Below, piece after piece: positions 14,540-23,226 of a DNA stretch of 64,000 nucleotides. The stretch's first letter is position 1, and every line of letters begins with the position of its first letter. The stretch comes from Sphaerochaeta associata (GTDB taxonomy: Bacteria > Spirochaetota > Spirochaetia > Sphaerochaetales > Sphaerochaetaceae): NCBI RefSeq assembly GCF_022869165.1, contig NZ_CP094929.1:3224001-3288000 (forward strand), given 5' to 3'. The position numbers and the translations under genes were made by a program. Under the pieces are notes generated by a model that was not told where the DNA came from, did not search any database, and saw only the letters and a list, made by a program, of their open reading frames with translations.

Positions 14540-15705
14540 CTATGCTCAGGGAGCACAACTTTTGCAGCTTCATGCCCACCATAGATATACCAGCGTGGGT
14601 GGAAACCAAAGATATGCTCGTAGTCCTCCAGACGGCTAATATAACTTGGAAGCGCCTGTTTACTCAAGAGGACCATGATATTACCGGAAAATCCATTGGA
14701 GATCTGCACCGACCCAAGACATCCATTAAGCTCTGAAGCACGTTTGGTGAGCCAGTCGACTTCCGGGCAGGTTACCTCAAGCAGGTCTCTCAGACCTGCC
14801 TGGACACGGTTCATCAGCTTGCCGTACAGAGAGGCGTCCTTGGATGTCAGCAACGATGCAGCATCATTGGCAAGATGTGACTCCATCAGGACATATTCAC
14901 AGATATGACGAGCTTCCTCATCAAGGGGAACAATTCTAGCTGAGAGCTCGCTTTCAGGAAAGTCACGCAGAAAGCCTCCACTTTTCAGCTCCTTGAGCTT
15001 GCAGAAAGCACGCTCGATGGCCCGCCTCTTGCTGCTGATCTCTTCGCGCATCGCGTTCGGGGAGATTTTGCTATCCACCACGATAGCGACATACTCCTCA
15101 TTCTCTTCGGTGAAGGGGAAGGAGATCTCCTTATAGGTCACATGCTGCAAGTCGAAGAAAAGTATCTTGGAAGGCTTTCCGTTGAGCATCGTCAATAGGT
15201 CGCTGACCCTGCAGCTTTCATTATTGAAGGTGGTGCTTGCTTGGTAGGCGATCCTGATCATGGAAGTCATGCTGAGGTTAAGGCCCATCAATGCATCGAG
15301 GGCGATGACCGTCCCCAGCGAACAGGCAGTGCTGACCATCTGGTTGTCACCATATAAAAGATTTCCTTCCACTGTAATATTCAACCCGGTGAAAGAGACC
15401 CCTTCATTGGCGAGAACAGCGATGACACCCTTGAGATAATTACCCCATCGGTCTTCCTTGCGGTACTTGATATTCCCCAGGGAGAAGCGTTTGCGGTCGT
15501 TGAGCGTGGCATTCGTCAGCCTTACCAGCTGGTCGTCACGCAACGAGACTGCTACGAAAAGCGTCGAGGCATCAGTACCGACTAAAGACCATCCCTTGCA
15601 TGCATCCGCATAGCTACCCAGCAGGGTACACGTACCCGGCACTTGCGCTATTACGAGAGGAGTCTCTCCGTACTCTTTACTATGTTGTTTGATGACGTTA
15701 TCCAT
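14536..15705 (-). CDS. Galactokinase-like GHMP protein with altered active-site motifs
   Basis: A 389-residue protein with galactokinase length and order of elements but changed motifs. The family N-terminal sugar motif (GRVNLIGEHTDY) is here VPGTCTLLGSYADAC. The ATP loop (GLSSSA) is replaced by DNQMVSTACSLG. The third motif (MTGAGFGG) is replaced by VQISNGFSGN. The Glu, His and Asp that hold galactose in the first motif are absent, so galactose phosphorylation is unlikely. It may be a regulator or a kinase for something else. It heads a coupled unit with surE and a Cys-cluster gene, with AGG about 8 bases before ATG. Confidence 0.65.
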   Translation of the reverse strand: MDNVIKQHSKEYGETPLVIAQVPGTCTLLGSYADACKGWSLVGTDASTLFVAVSLRDDQLVRLTNATLNDRKRFSLGNIKYRKEDRWGNYLKGVIAVLANEGVSFTGLNITVEGNLLYGDNQMVSTACSLGTVIALDALMGLNLSMTSMIRIAYQASTTFNNESCRVSDLLTMLNGKPSKILFFDLQHVTYKEISFPFTEENEEYVAIVVDSKISPNAMREEISSKRRAIERAFCKLKELKSGGFLRDFPESELSARIVPLDEEARHICEYVLMESHLANDAASLLTSKDASLYGKLMNRVQAGLRDLLEVTCPEVDWLTKRASELNGCLGSVQISNGFSGNIMVLLSKQALPSYISRLEDYEHIFGFHPRWYIYGGHEAAKVVLPEHR

Positions 15706-15730
15706 GCCCCAACCTAATTTTTATGGGTCA

Positions 15731-15759
15731 ATTTTAGGATACTTGTCGGCATAATGCAA
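15731..15759 (-). promoter_or_regulatory. Promoter candidate for the galactokinase-like operon
   Basis: Minus-strand TTGCAT (15759-15754), 17-bp spacer, TAAAAT (15736-15731), about 25 bases before the ATG at 15705. Confidence 0.35.
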
Positions 15760-15842
15760 CAAAAAACCTACTTTTGTATAGTTTGCTGACCGAGCATTTC
15801 TCAACCCAATCGATAGATGCACGAACTGTGTTGCAAATACCT

Positions 15843-15871
15843 TAAAAAAGCCACCATTGCTGGCGGCTTCT
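15843..15871 (-). terminator. Intrinsic terminator of rho-rpmE
   Basis: Minus-strand stem AAGCCGCCA / TGGTGGCTT with loop GCAA and one G-T pair, followed directly by a run of T. It lies about 10 bp past the rpmE stop. Confidence 0.8.
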
Positions 15872-15881
15872 TTGTGCTTGA

Positions 15882-16085
15882 TTATTTTTCCAGGCCGTAG
15901 CGCTTCTTAAAGCGTTCGATACGTCCAGCGGTGTCAACCATTTTCTGGGTACCGGTGAAGAAGGGGTGGCAAGCAGAGCAAATTTCCAGCTCCAAGCTCT
16001 TGGCAGTTGTCTTGGTCTTGATTACGCTACCGCAAGAGCAGCGAACTTCAGCCAATTCATAGCGGGGGTGAATTCCGTCTTTCAT
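15882..16085 (-). CDS. rpmE: Ribosomal protein bL31, zinc-binding type
   Basis: A 67-residue large-subunit protein. The zinc ligands are visible as CSCG and CSACHPF, the C+ form that is usually replaced by a Cys-free paralogue under zinc shortage. ATG 16085 has GGAGG 9 bases upstream; the TTG two codons earlier is too close to that site. It follows rho by 70 bp; the gap holds a 7-bp hairpin (16112-16133) that may form part of an L31 leader. The rho-rpmE order is common in bacteria. Confidence 0.95.
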   Translation of the reverse strand: MKDGIHPRYELAEVRCSCGSVIKTKTTAKSLELEICSACHPFFTGTQKMVDTAGRIERFKKRYGLEK

Positions 16086-16155
16086 GTTCAAATTCCTCCA
16101 GGAATATGTAATCTGCTGGCTGTACGCAGCAGACTGGTTTCAAATTCTCTTGGTC

Positions 16156-18036
16156 CTAATAGCCTGCAGAGTTCGTAGGAATCCCGGTATTAATAGAGCG
16201 TAAGAACGCCTCATTATCCTTTGTCTTCCGGATTTTGTCAATGAGGAACGGAGTCATCTCTTGGTCGTCCATATCATTGACAGCATTACGGGTGAGCCAG
16301 ATCCTGGCAGCTTCATCAGGAGGCAACAGCAGATCTTCACGCCTGGTTCCACTTTTCTTGATGTTGATGGCCGGCCATAGACGTTTGTCTGCAAGCCTGC
16401 GGTCGAGAATGATCTCATTGTTTCCGGTACCCTTGAACTCTTCAAAAATAACCTCGTCCATCCTCGAACCGGTTTCAATCAAGCCAGTTGCAATAATGGT
16501 GAGGCTTCCGCCGAACTCAATGTTACGGGCAGCTCCAAAGAACCGTTTGGGTTTATGCAGGGCATTGGAGTCGACACCACCGCTGAGGATTTTCCCGCTC
16601 GCAGGAACCGTCTGGTTGTAGGCGCGGGCGAGACGGGTGATCGAGTCAAGCAGAATGACGACATCCTTCTTGTGCTCAACAAGACGCTTGGCCTTCTCAA
16701 TGACCATCTCCGCGACCTGGACGTGACGACTTGCCTGCTCGTCGAAGGTGGAGGCGATTACCTCTCCCTTGACGTGACGGCGCATGTCGGTCACTTCCTC
16801 GGGTCGTTCATCCACCAAAAGAACCATGAGAACCACCTCGGGATGATTGGTACTGATGGAGTTGGCGATTTTCTGAAGCAGGACGGTTTTACCGGTTCTC
16901 GGGGGTGCAACGATCAAGGAGCGCTGACCCTTTCCGATCGGGCAGAACATATCAATGATACGCACCGACATATCCTCTTCAGCAGTCTCCAATTTCAATC
17001 GCTGATCGGGAAAAAGCGGGGTCAGACTGTCAAAAGGAACACGCATCTTTGCTACGATGGGCTCATCGCCGTTGACCTTGAGGATTTTGAGAATCGCAAA
17101 GAAGCGTTCGCTCTCACGCGGGGTTCGAACCTGTCCGTAGACAACATCCCCGGTTTTCAAATACAGGCTCTTGATCTGGGCGGGAGAAACATAGACGTCC
17201 TCGAGTCCGGAGAGATAGCTGTTTGACGGTGAACGAAGGAATCCAAAACCGTCGGGAAGAATCTCAAGGGTGCCGGTCCCTACAATAACGCCGCCGCTTG
17301 CAGTGTGGATCCTCAGAATTTCAGCTACGATTTCCTGCTTGCGCAAGTCGAGAATGGTATCTGCACTCAGGCCCTTCTCTATTCCCACCTTGCGCAGTTC
17401 ATCGATGGACATATTGGTATACAGTTCAAGCTGGAGAACGGGTGCTTCAGGATGCTCTTCAATATTCAAGTCAAAAGAGGGTTCTTCATTCTGGTTCTGG
17501 CGCATTGAGCGATTCGGACCAAAGCTTTGGCTCTTCTGGAAGGAGCCCTTTGGATGGCGGTTTTGCTGATTGCGGTTGTTGCCTTTATTGAATTGGGGGT
17601 TCTTTCTATATGCATTCTGGTTCGGATTCTGATTCTGGGTTTGACTCCTCTGTTCGCTCTGCTTCTGCGATGGCTGAGTCTCGTCTGGTGAAGCAGCATG
17701 GGGCTGCGGTACAACAGCGGGAGCTTCTTCCTTGACCGGCTGGTCCTGCTGCTCAACGTGCAAGTCGAGCTGCGGTTGCTGCTCGTCAAGCATCTGAGAT
17801 TTTTCATCTCGCTGCCTCACGCTGGTTTTCTTTGGCCTACCTCTTCGTTTTTTCTGCTGTGAGGACTCGTCTGTCGCCTCTTGTTGCTCGGCACTCTGAT
17901 CAGCAGCATTCTCTGACGCTTTTACAGCCACAGGGCTTTTTTTTCGGGTGATACGCCGTACCGGTTTCTTCGCCTTTTCAGACTCGGAAGGTACTGACAA
18001 CGCAGCTTCAGTTTGCACTAATTCTTCGGAAGACAT
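16156..18036 (-). CDS. rho: Transcription termination factor Rho with long N-terminal extension
   Basis: A 626-residue Rho, against ~420 in E. coli. The last ~420 residues hold the helical/OSB RNA-binding domain and the hexameric ATPase: Walker A PPRTGKT around residues 376-382, Walker B VLLVDER, and the SGGVDSNAL and [11 protein letters not shown] loops. The first ~200 residues are low-complexity, rich in Gln, Asn, Glu, Lys and Pro, and include KKRRGRPKK (residues 62-70) with an RGRP core resembling an AT-hook. Such extensions occur in several phyla and can add RNA binding or phase behaviour (inference here). GGAG lies 8 bases before ATG. Co-transcribed with rpmE. Confidence 0.95.
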   Translation of the reverse strand: MSSEELVQTEAALSVPSESEKAKKPVRRITRKKSPVAVKASENAADQSAEQQEATDESSQQKKRRGRPKKTSVRQRDEKSQMLDEQQPQLDLHVEQQDQPVKEEAPAVVPQPHAASPDETQPSQKQSEQRSQTQNQNPNQNAYRKNPQFNKGNNRNQQNRHPKGSFQKSQSFGPNRSMRQNQNEEPSFDLNIEEHPEAPVLQLELYTNMSIDELRKVGIEKGLSADTILDLRKQEIVAEILRIHTASGGVIVGTGTLEILPDGFGFLRSPSNSYLSGLEDVYVSPAQIKSLYLKTGDVVYGQVRTPRESERFFAILKILKVNGDEPIVAKMRVPFDSLTPLFPDQRLKLETAEEDMSVRIIDMFCPIGKGQRSLIVAPPRTGKTVLLQKIANSISTNHPEVVLMVLLVDERPEEVTDMRRHVKGEVIASTFDEQASRHVQVAEMVIEKAKRLVEHKKDVVILLDSITRLARAYNQTVPASGKILSGGVDSNALHKPKRFFGAARNIEFGGSLTIIATGLIETGSRMDEVIFEEFKGTGNNEIILDRRLADKRLWPAINIKKSGTRREDLLLPPDEAARIWLTRNAVNDMDDQEMTPFLIDKIRKTKDNEAFLRSINTGIPTNSAGY

Positions 18037-18061
18037 AGGATAAACTCCAACGGAACAGGGA

Positions 18062-18091
18062 ATTATACGTACCGATAAGGTACAATGACAA
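18062..18091 (-). promoter_or_regulatory. Promoter of rho
   Basis: Minus-strand TTGTCA (18091-18086), 18-bp spacer, perfect TATAAT (18067-18062), about 25 bases before ATG. The spacer contains the inverted repeat GTACC-N5-GGTAC (18069-18083). Confidence 0.6.
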
Positions 18092-18176
18092 CCCGACTCC
18101 TAAACTGTGATACAGGATGTAAGAATATGCGGGAATACAATTAACGAAATTCTGATAACGTCCCGCGATTGATACT

Positions 18177-19442
18177 CTAAATATATTGCCACTTCTTCAC
18201 AGTGTCAAGCAAGCAAGCTCCTTTGATATACTGACTTGCAAGAATCAAGGCGACAACCGAAGCCTTTCTTCTTACCGAATCACGACCATAGGAAGTAAGT
18301 TGCACCTTCACTGCCATGCTTGAACGATGTTTGGAGGCGAATCCAAACCATACGGTTCCCACCGGTTTCTCGTTGCTGCCGCCGTCGGGCCCGGCGATAC
18401 CACTGACTGACAACGCCCAATCGGTGTTTGAACGATTGAGCATACCCTCGGCCATTTCAAGCACACAAGCCTCGCTGACTGCTCCGTGGATTTGCAAGGT
18501 CTCTTCGTTCACCCCAAGCATAGCCATTTTTGCTTCATTTGCATAGGTGACAGCCCCTCCATAGAACCAAGCTGAACTTCCGCTTTGGTCGGTAAGCAGC
18601 TTTGCAATAAAGCCCGAGGTGCAGCTCTCTGCACAGCTGATCGTCTCACCCCTGGCCACAAGCAGATCCGTCAACAGCTGAGCGGGCATGACATCACCCT
18701 CTACCAGCAAGGAAGGGCCGACAAGGGATTCAAGGCGCTTTGCCATCTCTACACGCTCTTGATCATCACCTCCCACCAGATACAGGCTGATCTTCAAATC
18801 CTGGAACCGTGTACCCCACTGCAGACCATTGAAGGTTGCCTGCCTGCAGAGCTCATCGAGTTTTGCTTCGGGGATCAGGAAGGTGGAGTATTCACTGCGC
18901 GCAAAATCATCATGACCGATCAGCTGAGCCAGATAGGGCAGCACCTGGTCGAAGAACATCGGATCCATCTCCCTGGGCGGACCGGGCATGGCGATGCAGA
19001 CAATCTCGCGGTCCCCTTCGGGTATGATGCCCCGGAAGCCGGCTGCCGTTCCATACGGATTGGGGATTGCGGCAAAGCCCTGAGGTATCATGGTCTGTTG
19101 CTCATTGGCTCCCCAGATACGCTCGCCGATGCGCGCATACAACGCATCAAAGGTTGCTTGGTCACGTACCAGAGGGACGTTTGCCATTCGGGCGACAATG
19201 CTGCGGGTCAAATCGTCGCTGGTGGGTCCAAGACCTCCGGTAAGAATGACAATGTCACACGTATCGATGCACTCCTGCAGCACTTCGCCGATGGTCCCGT
19301 CATCGGGAACCAGGACCATGCGATCAACCCGATACCCCAGCTGCGTCAGCTGGCTGGCAAGGACCTGCCAGTGTTTATCCGCAATGACGCCGCGGGTCAA
19401 TTCAGTCCCGATAATGAAGAGTGCCGCACTGATGTAGGTCAT
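18177..19442 (-). CDS. cinA: CinA family protein (NMN deamidase / ADP-ribose pyrophosphatase-like)
   Basis: A 421-residue protein with both CinA halves. The N-terminal MoaB/MogA-like domain has IGTELTRG and TGGLGPTSDDLTR; the C-terminal PncC domain has ESCTSGFIAK around residue 280 and SGIAGPDGG, which in NMN amidohydrolases recycle pyridine nucleotides. Full-length CinA acts in NAD salvage and in some bacteria in DNA-damage or competence regulons; no recA is adjacent here. The ATG overlaps the lnt stop (ATGA). The C-terminal tail beyond the PncC core is slightly longer than usual. Confidence 0.9.
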   Translation of the reverse strand: MTYISAALFIIGTELTRGVIADKHWQVLASQLTQLGYRVDRMVLVPDDGTIGEVLQECIDTCDIVILTGGLGPTSDDLTRSIVARMANVPLVRDQATFDALYARIGERIWGANEQQTMIPQGFAAIPNPYGTAAGFRGIIPEGDREIVCIAMPGPPREMDPMFFDQVLPYLAQLIGHDDFARSEYSTFLIPEAKLDELCRQATFNGLQWGTRFQDLKISLYLVGGDDQERVEMAKRLESLVGPSLLVEGDVMPAQLLTDLLVARGETISCAESCTSGFIAKLLTDQSGSSAWFYGGAVTYANEAKMAMLGVNEETLQIHGAVSEACVLEMAEGMLNRSNTDWALSVSGIAGPDGGSNEKPVGTVWFGFASKHRSSMAVKVQLTSYGRDSVRRKASVVALILASQYIKGACLLDTVKKWQYI

Positions 19443-21103
19443 GTTCTGTTCTGCCTTCTCTTTCGAATGAAGTGTAGTAGGTGATTGAGAGCTCCAAAAC
19501 CAAGCAATAGGTACGAAAGGTAAATGGTCAAAAAGGCGAACCAGTCGATGTGCCTGGTATAGAAGGTTGTTCCATGACTTTCTCCGGTGAATACGGGAAC
19601 GTCATAGATATGCCAGCCTACCTTGAAGGGCTCCATGGGGTCGATGATCTTTCCGGTTACATCGATGACGCAGGTCATGCCGCTGTTCGTACCACGAACG
19701 GTGGTACGTCGATTCTCGATGGAGCGGAACACAGCCAGACCCAGGTGCTGCATCTCGGCCGAGACGGCCTTCGACCAGCCGTCGTTGGTCATATTGACGA
19801 TGACATCGGCGCCGTTGGCTACAAAGCCGGCATTCAAATAGCCGAACACATCCTCAAAGCAGATCGGAGTGGAGAACTTCACGCCTTCCTCGGTTTCGAA
19901 GACCACACTCTCGTACCCCTTCTCCCACCAGTTGTAGTCATTGGCCAACAACAGGTTGTAGAGCAGAGGCAGTTGTTTCTCATAAGGGAAGTGTTCGGTG
20001 AACGGGACAAGATGTTGTTTGCGATATGTATTCTTGATCTTGCCGTCCTCAAAGAAAATGACCGTGTTGTAATCCTTGCGGTTCCAACTTCCATCTGAGA
20101 GCAAAGCCGGCTGGGATGGATCGTCGATCACTCCTTCGGGGTTTCCTGTCACCAACGGAATGGGCAGGGACTTGCCGAATGCAACGAACTCTTCGACCAA
20201 AGCCGAAGTGGCCGGATCGGAGGGATAATTCTCATGCCATGCAACCGAGGGAACAAATGCGGTCTCAGACCAAAGTATGATGTCGGGATCAGCTTGCAGG
20301 GCCTCCAGGCTCATGCGGCGCAGGTTGTTGAAGTTATTCTTGTATGTGGTATACCCGCCCTTCCAGGTATCGGCGCTGTGTTGGATGGTGGCGACTTTCC
20401 AAACTTTCTCGGGCTCTTGGGACCTCCAGTAGGAGATGCTGGCAAAGCCGTACACCAATGTCGCCAGCAATATAACTGCATAGGCAGCCAAGAAGAGCAG
20501 ATGCTGCTTCAGGTAGGTCGTATAACGCTCCGGACGGTTTCGGTATTTCTCGAACAGAATGAAAGCCAGGAATGTTTGGGGCAGTACCATCAAGAAAGTA
20601 ACCCCCCAGATGCCGGTGAATTCGGCAATCTGGATGAACGCAAGATATTCGTAGGCAGCCGACCCCAGGGTTCCATAGGGGTATCCGGCAAACCAATCCT
20701 GGCTGACATAGGAGTACGCTACCCAGATGATGCCCTCGACGATATACCCATACTTCTTGAACAACTTCTGTGCTGCCTTCAATAGAGGAAACAGGACAAC
20801 CATCTCGCCGCCCTTGATGATGGGAACGATCAGGATGGCAAGCGGATGGAAGGTCTTCAGCCAGTAGTTGAAGAACAGGTAGAACATGAAACCATAGAAG
20901 AAGCCGTATACAGGCGTAAGCTTCCAGCTGGTATTACGAATAACAGCAAAAACCGGAATCAGGGCAATGAACCCGATGAAACCCAACCCATTGGCCGATA
21001 CGAGCCCCGGGAAGGCAAATGAGTACACAAACGCTGATGCCAATAACACAAAAACCTCAGAACAAACCGTTCCGAGGTTCCGTCTGGGATACAAATCAAC
21101 CAA
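19439..21103 (-). CDS. lnt: Apolipoprotein N-acyltransferase
   Basis: A 554-residue membrane enzyme that adds the third acyl chain to lipoproteins in diderm bacteria. About six N-terminal hydrophobic segments are followed by a nitrilase-like periplasmic domain. The catalytic triad is visible: Glu in WSETAF, Lys in YRKQHLVPF and Cys in PICFED; a final membrane helix lies near the C-terminus. It starts with TTG at 21103, with GGAGA seven bases upstream and no good ATG nearby. It is 32 bp downstream of the HU gene and overlaps cinA, so HU-lnt-cinA may form one unit. Confidence 0.92.
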   Translation of the reverse strand: MVDLYPRRNLGTVCSEVFVLLASAFVYSFAFPGLVSANGLGFIGFIALIPVFAVIRNTSWKLTPVYGFFYGFMFYLFFNYWLKTFHPLAILIVPIIKGGEMVVLFPLLKAAQKLFKKYGYIVEGIIWVAYSYVSQDWFAGYPYGTLGSAAYEYLAFIQIAEFTGIWGVTFLMVLPQTFLAFILFEKYRNRPERYTTYLKQHLLFLAAYAVILLATLVYGFASISYWRSQEPEKVWKVATIQHSADTWKGGYTTYKNNFNNLRRMSLEALQADPDIILWSETAFVPSVAWHENYPSDPATSALVEEFVAFGKSLPIPLVTGNPEGVIDDPSQPALLSDGSWNRKDYNTVIFFEDGKIKNTYRKQHLVPFTEHFPYEKQLPLLYNLLLANDYNWWEKGYESVVFETEEGVKFSTPICFEDVFGYLNAGFVANGADVIVNMTNDGWSKAVSAEMQHLGLAVFRSIENRRTTVRGTNSGMTCVIDVTGKIIDPMEPFKVGWHIYDVPVFTGESHGTTFYTRHIDWFAFLTIYLSYLLLGFGALNHLLHFIRKRRQNRT

Positions 21104-21135
21104 GAGATGTTCTCCTACTGTAAACGCGTGAAACT

Positions 21136-21456
21136 TCAGTCGTTCTCCGGCTTGTTGTCACGCAAGTCCCATACATAATCCTTGAGCTCTTTGCCAGGAC
21201 GGAAAATTGCGACCCCGTGTGTCTCGACGGCAACAATAGCACCAGTCTTGGGGTTGCGAGCTTTCTCCCTGCCCTTACGGGTACGAACCTCAAAGGTTCC
21301 AAATCCACGGAGCTCGATGACCTGATCGTTCTTCAGCCCTTCTTTCACTTCTTCGAAGAATTCATCGATGATCTTATGGATATCGGCTCTATTCAGTCCA
21401 TGCTTCTCATGGAGACTCTCAATAATGGCTGCTTTTGTCAATTTTGGTCCTGCCAT
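21136..21456 (-). CDS. HU/IHF family DNA-binding protein
   Basis: A 106-residue histone-like protein. The N-terminal helices (LTKAAIIESLHEKHGL) and the beta-arm start FGTFEVRTRKGREKARNPKTG match the family, including the conserved RNPKTG turn. It has an acidic/Asn-rich tail of about 12 residues beyond the usual ~92, and a longer N-terminus. It compacts or bends DNA. Good Shine-Dalgarno AAGGAG five bases before ATG. Confidence 0.92.
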   Translation of the reverse strand: MAGPKLTKAAIIESLHEKHGLNRADIHKIIDEFFEEVKEGLKNDQVIELRGFGTFEVRTRKGREKARNPKTGAIVAVETHGVAIFRPGKELKDYVWDLRDNKPEND

Positions 21457-21495
21457 GGTAACTCCTTAACACACAATATTTGCAAAAGAACATAA

Positions 21496-21513
21496 GCCGA
21501 TACCACAATCGGC
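21496..21513 (-). terminator. Terminator candidate after rpsT
   Basis: Minus-strand stem GCCGAT / ATCGGC, loop TGTGGT, followed by a T-rich stretch (TTATGTTCTTTT), about 18 bp past the rpsT stop. Confidence 0.5.
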
Positions 21514-21530
21514 CTGATTTCAAGTGGCCG

Positions 21531-21812
21531 TTATGCCTGGACGGCAGCCTGGTTGTTCAGCTTGTTGAACCTGGCCTGCAATCTGGATTTCTTGCGGCTG
21601 GCGGTGTTCTGATGGATAATTCCCTTGCTTGCAGTTGAGTCAAGCAGTTGGAGACTTAGCGCCAGGGCAGAAGCAGCAGTATCCTTGTCATTGGAGACCA
21701 CAGCGGCTTCAAACTTCTTAATTGCGGTGCGCATAGTACTCTTGGCTGCACGGTTCCTCATTCTCCTGACGCTGTTCTGTCGCTCTCTTTTCTCAGCAGA
21801 CCTGTTAATCAC
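21531..21812 (-). CDS. rpsT: Ribosomal protein bS20
   Basis: A 93-residue small-subunit protein, very basic and helical, with the family SAEKRERQNSVRRMRNRAAKS start and the middle SKGIIHQNTASRKKSRL. The start is GTG at 21812, with GGAGG six bases upstream, so it begins Met-Ile-Asn-Arg. It is a stand-alone gene with its own promoter and hairpin leader. Confidence 0.95.
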   Translation of the reverse strand: MINRSAEKRERQNSVRRMRNRAAKSTMRTAIKKFEAAVVSNDKDTAASALALSLQLLDSTASKGIIHQNTASRKKSRLQARFNKLNNQAAVQA

Positions 21813-21895
21813 GTAATACCTCCAAACATATTACCTTGAATACGTAGTTATTTGTATGAAATATGAAGTCGGCAACACAGGGCCGACGGTGTAAA

Positions 21896-21924
21896 AACAT
21901 ATCACAGTCTATAAAATCGGTCAA
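21896..21924 (-). promoter_or_regulatory. Promoter of rpsT with hairpin at the mRNA start
   Basis: Minus-strand TTGACC (21924-21919), 17-bp spacer, TATGTT (21901-21896). The predicted start near 21889 is next to a hairpin GTCGGC-N8-GCCGAC at 21868-21887 in the ~75-base leader, which could also end ricT transcription. Confidence 0.45.
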
Positions 21925-21938
21925 TACAATGCTTTACT

Positions 21939-23039
21939 TCAGTTTGACAAAAATTCATCCGTATACTCCTTCGTTATCTCCCAACGACTGGATTCCTCGT
22001 TGAAAAATACCGCTGAATGAGGGATTGCCAGCATCCGACCCTCACTTCCCGTGAGCAGAATTCGTTTTGACAGTATGTTGACTTCTGATACTTTCATCAA
22101 CTCAAATCCCACTTTTAATTTGCTTCCTTCCGGAGGATAGTTGCGTTTTTCCTCCACATAGAAGTCGAATTCATAGGAAAGACAGCAGAGGAGCCTACCG
22201 CATGGACCGGAAATTTTCATCGAATTGAGTGATAAATTCTGCTCCTTCGCCATTTTGATTGAAACGGGATTGAGTTTGTCAGTTACACTGTGGCAGCAGA
22301 AATCTCTTCCGCAGACAGCCAAACCGCCAAGCACCCGACTTTCATCACGCACCCCGATTTGACGCAATTCGATACGGATGCGGAACACCGAAACCAAGTC
22401 CTTGACCAACTCCCGGAAGTCGACACGAACATCCGCGGTAAAAAAGAAAATTATTTTCGGCTCCCCGAGCAAAAAGTGAGCGGTAACCAACTTCATGTCC
22501 AGTTTATGACAGGCAATCTTCTCTCGACAGATCCGCATCGCCTCATCCTCTTTCTCCACAAGCTCCTGGTATCGGTTCAAATCGGAGGGGGTCGCCAAGC
22601 GGTCGATCCATACAATCTCTCCGGTCAAATCGACTTCCCTGGGCTCGGGGTGCGGATTACACCCGCCGCAGGAGTCGCAAGGATCTTCGTCGGGCTCGGA
22701 ACGGTACAGGATCTCGATTCCTTGCTCTGGCTCGATACCGACCGCTTCATCCTCACGCTCGTCCTTGGGAAGACATTCGCCATGCAGACAAGCACCCTGA
22801 CACTGGTCGCAACCGGGAGTATACTCCTTGCCCAACCTGTCTGCACTTGCCACGATGATACCCAAATCCAATCCATACCGGGTAGGCGCCACCACCGAGG
22901 TGCCGGGATACAATACAGAATCCCACGCACAAATGCTGGTCTCGTTGGATGAAGGGTTCTTTACCAAATATATATAGCCGCGAGAGGGTCTGTTTCGTTG
23001 ACTTTGACCTTCGGGGGCACGCATTCGTTCTTTTTTCAT
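21939..23039 (-). CDS. ricT: RicT/YaaT family PSP1-domain protein with extra Cys-rich insert
   Basis: A 366-residue member of the RicT (YaaT/PSP1) family, longer than the ~275-residue Bacillus protein. The family core is clear: TADVRVDFRELVKDL, CGRDFCCHS, CGRLLCCL and the KLNPVSIKMAKEQ segment; those Cys residues help bind 4Fe-4S clusters in the RicAFT complex that promotes RNase Y-dependent mRNA maturation. The extra length includes a Cys-rich insert with Cys at 77, 80, 84, 89, 121, 124 and 127. The ATG at 23039 has AAAGGA five bases upstream; the longer upstream frame has none. RNase Y (rny) is also in this window. Confidence 0.85.
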   Translation of the reverse strand: MKKERMRAPEGQSQRNRPSRGYIYLVKNPSSNETSICAWDSVLYPGTSVVAPTRYGLDLGIIVASADRLGKEYTPGCDQCQGACLHGECLPKDEREDEAVGIEPEQGIEILYRSEPDEDPCDSCGGCNPHPEPREVDLTGEIVWIDRLATPSDLNRYQELVEKEDEAMRICREKIACHKLDMKLVTAHFLLGEPKIIFFFTADVRVDFRELVKDLVSVFRIRIELRQIGVRDESRVLGGLAVCGRDFCCHSVTDKLNPVSIKMAKEQNLSLNSMKISGPCGRLLCCLSYEFDFYVEEKRNYPPEGSKLKVGFELMKVSEVNILSKRILLTGSEGRMLAIPHSAVFFNEESSRWEITKEYTDEFLSN

Positions 23040-23150
23040 GCAAATCCTTTGCCAAAAGGGCACTAACGTTGTAAAGCTACCACGTGGACAAGAAATTGTC
23101 AAACTGTATATCAAGGGGCTTAAGTGATTGACAGTATTCGAGTTACAACG

Positions 23151-23179
23151 TTGACGGCTACATTCTGGCATGGTATAGT
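23151..23179 (+). promoter_or_regulatory. Promoter of tatD-dus
   Basis: TTGACG (23151-23156), 17-bp spacer, TATAGT (23174-23179); predicted start near 23186. The leader contains a perfect 7-bp hairpin (23201-23217) that covers the first two bases of the Shine-Dalgarno AAGGAG. Confidence 0.6.
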
Positions 23180-23226
23180 CTAGGCACATCTCCCATTATG
23201 TTGAGAATGTTTCTCAAGGAGTCGGT

